From: Bacillota bacterium
Lineage (GTDB): Bacteria > Bacillota > Clostridia > Lachnospirales > Cellulosilyticaceae
Length of the DNA stretch: 64,000 nt
NCBI GenBank assembly: GCA_023436395.1
Contig: JAEZJJ010000033.1
Coordinates: 238,249 to 302,248 of the forward strand
Direction of reading: 5' to 3'
Part shown: positions 59,249-64,000 of the stretch, piece after piece
How positions within the stretch are numbered: position 1 is the stretch's first letter
Layout: every line of letters starts with the position of its first letter
Position numbers and translations under genes: made by a program
The notes under the pieces: generated by a model
Databases searched by the model: none
What the model was told of the DNA's origin: nothing
Seen by the model: the letters and a program-made list of their open reading frames with translations, nothing else

Positions 59249-59473
59249 ATGGAAATGAATGAACTGATTAAGGAAATCAATGCCTTAGCACATAAAAAGA
59301 AAACAGAAGGGTTATCCCCTGAAGAACAAATCAGACAAGATCATTTGCGTCAGCAGTATTTAGCCATTTTTAGAGGTAACTTTAAAAGTCAATTAGAAAA
59401 TACAAAGATTAAAACACCAGATGGTAAATTACATCCTTTAAAATATATGCCAGGTGATAAGAAAAAGCATTAA
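59249..59473 (+). CDS. DUF896 (YnzC-like) small protein
   Basis: The 74-residue protein carries the DUF896 signature: MNELIKEINALAHKKKTEGLSPEEQIRQDHLRQQYLAIFRGNFKSQLENTKI. This small helical hairpin protein is common in Bacillota, and its exact role is unclear, although YnzC in Bacillus lies with the SOS gene yneA. Here a ruvAB operon follows but behind its own promoter. A strong terminator follows the gene. Confidence 0.92.
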   Translation: MEMNELIKEINALAHKKKTEGLSPEEQIRQDHLRQQYLAIFRGNFKSQLENTKIKTPDGKLHPLKYMPGDKKKH

Positions 59474-59482
59474 TAAAAAGAT

Positions 59483-59518
59483 AAAATAGCGATGAGACCT
59501 AGGTTTCATCGCTATTTT
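59483..59518 (+). terminator. Intrinsic terminator after the DUF896 gene
   Basis: An 18-base arm (59483-59500) pairs with 59501-59518 (one wobble) in a long palindrome that ends with T bases. The central CCTAGG forms the loop end. Confidence 0.82.
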
Positions 59519-59543
59519 GCACCTTACCTTTGAATAAAGTGAA

Positions 59544-59572
59544 TTGCTAATTGAGAGGGAGTAGGATAAAAT
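59544..59572 (+). promoter_or_regulatory. Promoter for ruvAB
   Basis: TTGCTA (59544-59549) and TAAAAT (59567-59572) are 17 bases apart and 35 bases before ruvA. I do not see a LexA box. Confidence 0.5.
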
Positions 59573-59606
59573 AGAAAGAAGAATGAATAAAGAAAAGGAG
59601 TAACCT

Positions 59607-60200
59607 ATGATTACCTATTTAGTTGGAAATCTAGAGCATATAGGCGAAAATGCATTAATAATAGAAGTTTATGGTGTAGGCTATGAAGTGTTTTGTAGTA
59701 GTAGAACATTAAGTGAATTAAATGGCACCCGTGAAAAGGTGAAAATATATATCCATGAACATATTAAAGAAGATGGCCACGATTTATATGGTTTTTATCA
59801 TATGGAGGATCGTGAGTTATTTAGAAAGTTAATTAGTGTGAGCGGCATAGGACCTAAAGGTGGGATGCAAGTTTTCAATACCTATAGTAGCCAAGAAGTT
59901 ATTCAAATTATTTTAGAGCAAGATAGTAAAGCGCTGAGTAAAGTAAGTGGTATAGGGCCTAAAACAGCGCAACGTATTATTTTAGAACTGAAAGATAGTA
60001 TTGGCAAACTCTTTGTGCCAGATTTAAGTTTACTTCAAACAGGTTTAAAAGATGAATCTGCTAAATCAGAAGCAATTGAAGCCCTTGAAGCTTTAGGATA
60101 TAGTGGCCTTGAGGCGAAAAAAGCGGTAGAAGCTATTGATGATTATCAATCAAGTAGTGAAGAACTCATTAAAAAGGCTTTAAGCCTACTAGGGATGTAG
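59607..60200 (+). CDS. ruvA: Holliday junction branch migration protein RuvA
   Basis: The 197-residue protein has the OB-fold start (MITYLVGNLEHIGENALIIEVYGVGYEVF), HEHIKEDGHDLYGFYHMEDRELFRKLISVSGIGPKGG, the second helix-hairpin-helix (KVSGIGPKTAQRIILELKD), and the C-terminal RuvB-binding domain. RuvA binds the four-way junction and RuvB drives it. AAAGGAG precedes the ATG, and ruvB follows after 14 bases. Confidence 0.96.
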   Translation: MITYLVGNLEHIGENALIIEVYGVGYEVFCSSRTLSELNGTREKVKIYIHEHIKEDGHDLYGFYHMEDRELFRKLISVSGIGPKGGMQVFNTYSSQEVIQIILEQDSKALSKVSGIGPKTAQRIILELKDSIGKLFVPDLSLLQTGLKDESAKSEAIEALEALGYSGLEAKKAVEAIDDYQSSSEELIKKALSLLGM

Positions 60201-60214
60201 AGGGGGGATAGAGA

Positions 60215-61210
60215 GTGGAAAAACGTATTATGTCTAGTGATTTGCAACTAGAAGATAACGAGATTGAAAGCAATATTAGACCCCTTACTTTAGAGGAATA
60301 TATTGGACAAACAGCTATTAAAGAAAATATTAAGATTTTCATAGAAGCAGCCAAGCAAAGAGGTGAAGCCTTGGACCACGTACTTCTGTATGGTCCTCCA
60401 GGATTAGGGAAAACCACCATGGCAGGGGTTATTGCCAGTGAGATGGGGGTTAAATTTAAGGTGACCTCAGGACCTGCTATTGAAAAACCGGGGGACATTG
60501 CTGCTATTTTAAATAACCTGCAACATGGAGATATTCTGTTTATAGATGAAATCCATCGTATGAGTCGCCATGTAGAAGAGGTGCTGTATTCTGCTATGGA
60601 GGACTACTGTATTGATATTGTAGTGGGGAAAGGACCAGCAGCTAAATCCATTCGATTAACCTTGCCGAAATTCACTTTAATTGGGGCAACAACAAGGGCA
60701 GGTATGCTCAGTTCGCCACTTCGTGACCGTTTTGGAATTATTCAAAGGCTGGAGTACTATACCAATGAGGAATTAGGTTGTATTATTAGACGAACAGGAA
60801 GTATTTTGCAAACCCCTATTACAGAGGCAGCAGCTTTAGAACTTGCCAAATGTAGTCGTGGGACACCAAGGGTAGCCAATCGTTTGTTAAAGCGGGTGAG
60901 AGATATTGCCCTGATTAAATATGATAATCACATTGATGAGGAAGTATGTGCCAAGTCTTTAGAGCTCCTTAATATTGACCGTAATGGCTTAGATGATATA
61001 GATAGACGCATTATTCATGCCATTGCATTGCAATTTAAGGGAGGGCCTGTGGGCTTAGATACTTTAGCAGCTGCTATTGGAGAGGAAAGAGATACCCTAG
61101 AGGATGTCTATGAACCTTATTTGATTCAGCAAGGCTATATGCAGCGTACCCCAAGAGGCCGTATGCTTGCACCAAAAGCTTATGAAACCTTTAGTTTAAA
61201 AACTTTATAG
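60215..61210 (+). CDS. ruvB: Holliday junction branch migration ATPase RuvB
   Basis: The 331-residue AAA+ motor has LRPLTLEEYIGQ-type opening (here IRPLTLEEYIGQTAIKENIKIF), Walker A GPPGLGKTTMAG, Walker B DEIHRM, sensor GATTRAGMLSSPLRDRFGI, and the winged helix ending PYLIQQGYMQRTPRGRMLAPKAYE. The start is GTG at 60215 after AGGGGGG. It forms a hexamer next to RuvA in junction migration. Confidence 0.97.
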   Translation: MEKRIMSSDLQLEDNEIESNIRPLTLEEYIGQTAIKENIKIFIEAAKQRGEALDHVLLYGPPGLGKTTMAGVIASEMGVKFKVTSGPAIEKPGDIAAILNNLQHGDILFIDEIHRMSRHVEEVLYSAMEDYCIDIVVGKGPAAKSIRLTLPKFTLIGATTRAGMLSSPLRDRFGIIQRLEYYTNEELGCIIRRTGSILQTPITEAAALELAKCSRGTPRVANRLLKRVRDIALIKYDNHIDEEVCAKSLELLNIDRNGLDDIDRRIIHAIALQFKGGPVGLDTLAAAIGEERDTLEDVYEPYLIQQGYMQRTPRGRMLAPKAYETFSLKTL

Positions 61211-61227
61211 TTTTTTTTGGTAGTTTA

Positions 61228-61236
61228 TGCTATAAT
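61228..61236 (+). promoter_or_regulatory. Extended -10 promoter for zapA
   Basis: TGCTATAAT is an extended -10 box with TATAAT at 61231-61236; no good -35 box is seen at proper spacing. The zapA start lies 37 bases further on. Confidence 0.5.
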
Positions 61237-61273
61237 TGTGACAAGAAAAATAGCATGTAATGGGGGGAAGTGC

Positions 61274-61660
61274 ATGTCGAAAAATAAAGTAGAAGTTGTT
61301 ATTGGAGGGCTTATTTATGCCTTGCAAGGAGAAGAGTCTGAAGGGCATATTCAAAGGGTAGCTAAGCTTGTCAATGAAAAGATACATGAGGTAAAAGCCG
61401 TTTATCATAAACAACACGTCAATCCTGCACGTCTTAATATGTTAATCACACTGAATATTGCAGATGAATGTGTGAAAAATAGTGAAGAATTAGAACGTTA
61501 TATAAGGGAAGTAGATAATTGTAGTGAGGAGAATAGAGTTCTTAAGGAAAGAGTAAAAGAACTGACCTTAGAGCTCACTGAAACACGAAAAGAGTTAGCA
61601 ATAGCTGAAGAAATGAAAAAACAAATTAACAAAAAAGAACATACAAACAGGGGGAGATAA
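61274..61660 (+). CDS. zapA: Cell division protein ZapA
   Basis: The 128-residue product starts with the ZapA fold (NKVEVVIGGLIYALQGEESEGHIQRVAKLVNEKIHEVK) and continues into a long coiled coil (about residues 60-120), which matches ZapA of Bacillota. ZapA bundles FtsZ filaments at mid-cell. I chose ATG 61274 after GGGGGGAAG; an upstream in-frame start lacks a site. The U32 gene follows closely. Confidence 0.9.
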   Translation: MSKNKVEVVIGGLIYALQGEESEGHIQRVAKLVNEKIHEVKAVYHKQHVNPARLNMLITLNIADECVKNSEELERYIREVDNCSEENRVLKERVKELTLELTETRKELAIAEEMKKQINKKEHTNRGR

Positions 61661-61673
61661 TACTTCCCCTGTT
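61646..61673 (+). other. Small hairpin across the zapA stop codon
   Basis: AACAGGGG (61646-61653) pairs with CCCCTGTT (61666-61673). The loop contains the zapA stop codon. No T-tract follows, so termination is unlikely. Confidence 0.35.
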
Positions 61674-61697
61674 GTGCGTATGAAAAGGAGAATGAAG

Positions 61698-64000
61698 TTG
61701 AAGAAAGCAGAACTACTTGCCCCCGTAGGTAAAATGGAAAATGCAATTGCTGCCATTGAAAATGGCGCAGATGCCTTATTTGTAGGTGGTAAAGGTTTTA
61801 ATGCCAGACAAGCTGCAGATAATTTTACCACTGATGAATTACAAGAAATCGTAAACTATGCCAAGTTAAGAGGGGTGCGTGTCTATGTCACTGTAAACAT
61901 TTTAGTGAAGCAAACGGAGACAAAGGCCTTATTTGACTACCTTGCTTATTTACAAGAAGTGGGTGTACATGCCATTATTATTCAGGATTTAGGAATCGCT
62001 CATATTGTCAAACGTTATTTCCCACAATTAAGGATGCATGCCAGTACACAAATGTCAGCCCATAGTTTAGAAGATGTGATGTTTTTAAAATCGCTTGGAT
62101 TTAAACGTGTGGTATTAGCCAGAGAACTCCAACTCAAAGAAATTAAGGAGATTATTCAAAATTGTGATATTGAAGTGGAGACCTTCGTGCATGGGGCATT
62201 ATGCTACAGTTATTCAGGGCAATGTCTAATGAGCAGTTTGATTGGTGGCAGAAGTGGGAATAGAGGCCGTTGCGCACAGCCTTGTCGTATGAAATATACC
62301 TTAAAAGAAGAGGGCAAAGCCTTAACGGAAGAACGTTATTTACTGAGTTTAAAAGATATTTGTAGTGTAGAATTTTTACCCCAGCTTTTAGAAGCAGGTA
62401 TTCATTCCTTTAAGATTGAAGGGCGTATGAAATCACCAGAGTATGTGGCTTCGGTAGTAGGCACTTACCGCAAATATATGGACCTTGCCTTAAAAGAAGA
62501 AGCTTATGAGGTAAGTCAGGAAGATTTAGAAATCATGAAAGGTGTCTTCAATCGTGGTGGTTTCTCAAAAGGATACTACTATAACAGAGGGGACAGGAAG
62601 ATGCTTACCCCAGATAGTCCAAGACATATCGGTGTCAAAGCAGGGAAAGTGACACATTTTGCACCTAAGACAGGCATGGCAACCATTAGCTTAGAAAGAG
62701 ATTTACACCCTGGAGATGGCCTAGAGATTATAAGAAAAGGGAAAGACAGTGTTGGTACAGGTATTACGAAGGATTATATGGCAGGCAGTCAAATCAAATG
62801 TCATTTTGACCATTATGTGGAACCAGGTAGTGAAGTGTATCTCACTAAAAACCATCAGCTCCTCAAGGTTTTAAAGGCGACTTATCAAAGACCGCAAAAG
62901 AAACTACCCATTAGCTTACACATTAAAGGGAAAATCGGTGAGCCGCTTGCTCTTAAGATCAACTGCGGGAACCATGAAGTGAGGTATACAGGGGGACAGT
63001 TAGAGCCCGCAACACAAAATCCTGTGACCAAGGAACAAGCTTTAAAGCAACTCACTAAGTTAGGCAGTACTTCTTTTGAAGCTACAGAAGTTACTATAAG
63101 TTGGCCAGAAAATGCTTATATAGGGATTAAAGAGTTAAATACCCTAAGAAGAGAAGCCACAGCTCAGCTTGAAGCCCTTTTACTAGAGCATAAAGGACAT
63201 AAGAAGATAGAGGGTTATGAAGGGGCAATCAATCAGTGTACCCTAGAAACAGAATGGATTTGTCATGTGACTACTTTAGAACAACTAGAAGCTTGCCTAG
63301 AGATTGAAAAAGTAGGTGCCATTTATTGGGAATGGCAGTATAATGATGAAAAGAGCCATCTAGCATTACAGCGTACAAAAGAAGCTGGAAAAGCCTTTTA
63401 TTTAAACTTGCCTGCAATTATGAAAGATACCAGTTATCAAAGGTATAAAGCCACTATTCAAAATTGGGCAACAACTGATTTATCAGGCTATGTGCTTCGT
63501 AATATGGGTGAATATGAAATGGTAAAGGACTTAGGCAAAGCCATTGTGATAGATTATAATATGAATGTCATGAACAATGAAACCATTGCCTTGTGGCAAG
63601 AGCAAGGAGCTACGCGTACGACAGTATCAGTAGAATTAGTAGGGGAAGAATTAACCGACTTAACGGGGAACCTAGAAAAAGTCATTTATGGCTATTTACC
63701 CATGATGACATCGTCACAGTGTGTATTAAGGGGGACACCTCAGTGTCAAAAAGGTAAGACGGAGATGCATCACTTTGAAATTGAAGACCGTACCCAAACC
63801 AATTGGAGAATTCATACAGATTGTAAGGCATGCACCATGCAAATCATGAGTTATGAACCCCTTGCGATGAAAGGAAATGAAATGCAAAAACTAAGTCAAT
63901 CTATGAGTAAACGTCTACAATTTACCAGTGAGACCAAAGAGGAAACAGAGGCTGTTTTATCAGCGTATTTTGAAAGTGGAAAAAGAGCATCTATTAAAGG
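61698..64000 (+). CDS. U32 family peptidase / RlhA-like protein (partial at window end)
   Basis: The gene runs off the end after at least 767 residues. It starts with KKAELLAPVGKMENAIAAIENGADALFVGG, contains MHASTQMSAHSLEDVMFLKSLGFKRVVLARE and the Cys-containing FVHGALCYSYSGQCLMSSLIGGRSGNRGRCAQPCRMKY segment of U32 proteins, then FKIEGRMKSPEYVASVVGTYRKY and a long DUF3656-like C-terminal region. Related U32 proteins act in rRNA or tRNA hydroxylation or as collagenase-like peptidases. The TTG at 61698 has AGGAG at 7 bases; ATG 61692 sits too close to it. Confidence 0.88.
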   Translation, partial: MKKAELLAPVGKMENAIAAIENGADALFVGGKGFNARQAADNFTTDELQEIVNYAKLRGVRVYVTVNILVKQTETKALFDYLAYLQEVGVHAIIIQDLGIAHIVKRYFPQLRMHASTQMSAHSLEDVMFLKSLGFKRVVLARELQLKEIKEIIQNCDIEVETFVHGALCYSYSGQCLMSSLIGGRSGNRGRCAQPCRMKYTLKEEGKALTEERYLLSLKDICSVEFLPQLLEAGIHSFKIEGRMKSPEYVASVVGTYRKYMDLALKEEAYEVSQEDLEIMKGVFNRGGFSKGYYYNRGDRKMLTPDSPRHIGVKAGKVTHFAPKTGMATISLERDLHPGDGLEIIRKGKDSVGTGITKDYMAGSQIKCHFDHYVEPGSEVYLTKNHQLLKVLKATYQRPQKKLPISLHIKGKIGEPLALKINCGNHEVRYTGGQLEPATQNPVTKEQALKQLTKLGSTSFEATEVTISWPENAYIGIKELNTLRREATAQLEALLLEHKGHKKIEGYEGAINQCTLETEWICHVTTLEQLEACLEIEKVGAIYWEWQYNDEKSHLALQRTKEAGKAFYLNLPAIMKDTSYQRYKATIQNWATTDLSGYVLRNMGEYEMVKDLGKAIVIDYNMNVMNNETIALWQEQGATRTTVSVELVGEELTDLTGNLEKVIYGYLPMMTSSQCVLRGTPQCQKGKTEMHHFEIEDRTQTNWRIHTDCKACTMQIMSYEPLAMKGNEMQKLSQSMSKRLQFTSETKEETEAVLSAYFESGKRASIK

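Noticed and set aside
1..64000. CRISPR arrays, insertion sequences, prophage, tRNA and rRNA genes
   Set aside because: I saw no regularly spaced repeats, transposase or integrase motifs, or RNA gene signatures anywhere in the window.

Overview
The window reads as a conserved chromosomal stretch of a low-GC, motile, anaerobic Bacillota, most likely a member of the Clostridia (Lachnospirales-like). The reasons are AT-rich codon use, strong Shine-Dalgarno sequences, the fla/che operon running into rpsB-tsf, the nusA-infB operon, and an NADH-linked [FeFe] hydrogenase cluster. The genus is inference. All recognised genes are on the + strand except one DUF4397 gene at 39533-40159. I see no tRNA, rRNA, CRISPR array, insertion sequence or prophage.

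Layout. (1) 1-14356: 3' part of a fla/che operon: end of fliN/fliY, cheY, the fliOPQR-flhBA export apparatus, flhF, flhG, a CheB lacking its receiver domain, cheA, cheW, cheC, cheD, sigma-28, and three small genes, two of them with an N-terminal membrane segment. (2) 14377-16235: rpsB-tsf behind a strong promoter. (3) 16237-20710: an accessory insertion separating tsf from pyrH (GNAT, unknown gene, isochorismatase-like hydrolase, decayed ROK regulator, MATE transporter). (4) 20891-36664: pyrH-frr-uppS-cdsA-dxr-rseP-ispG, then rimP-nusA-rnpM-ylxQ-infB-rbfA, truB, ribF, rpsO and pnp, with structured leaders before rimP, rpsO and pnp. (5) 36742-40159: a CPBP protease, a small unknown gene, a GNAT, a flavin reductase with a basic tail, and the reverse-strand DUF4397 gene. 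(6) 40291-49420: a two-operon hydrogenase locus. The first operon (AlbA_2/ATPase, DRTGG, RsbW-like ATPase, non-canonical [FeFe] hydrogenase-like protein, DRTGG, PHP) looks sensory or regulatory. The second (hydC, ferredoxin-like subunit, hydB, hydA) encodes an NADH/ferredoxin-linked, probably electron-bifurcating hydrogenase. Each operon is preceded by a near-consensus Rex operator. (7) 49641-64000: L,D-transpeptidase, M18 aminopeptidase, cyclophilin, DUF1292 protein, a divergent type IIA topoisomerase pair, proB, DUF896, ruvAB, zapA and a U32 peptidase that runs off the end.

The parts most worth a second look are the hydrogenase sensor operon with its paired Rex sites, the stand-alone CheB, the structured leaders of rpsO and pnp, and the ROK pseudogene inside the tsf-pyrH insertion. 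All functions are read from motifs and gene order; no database search was run.
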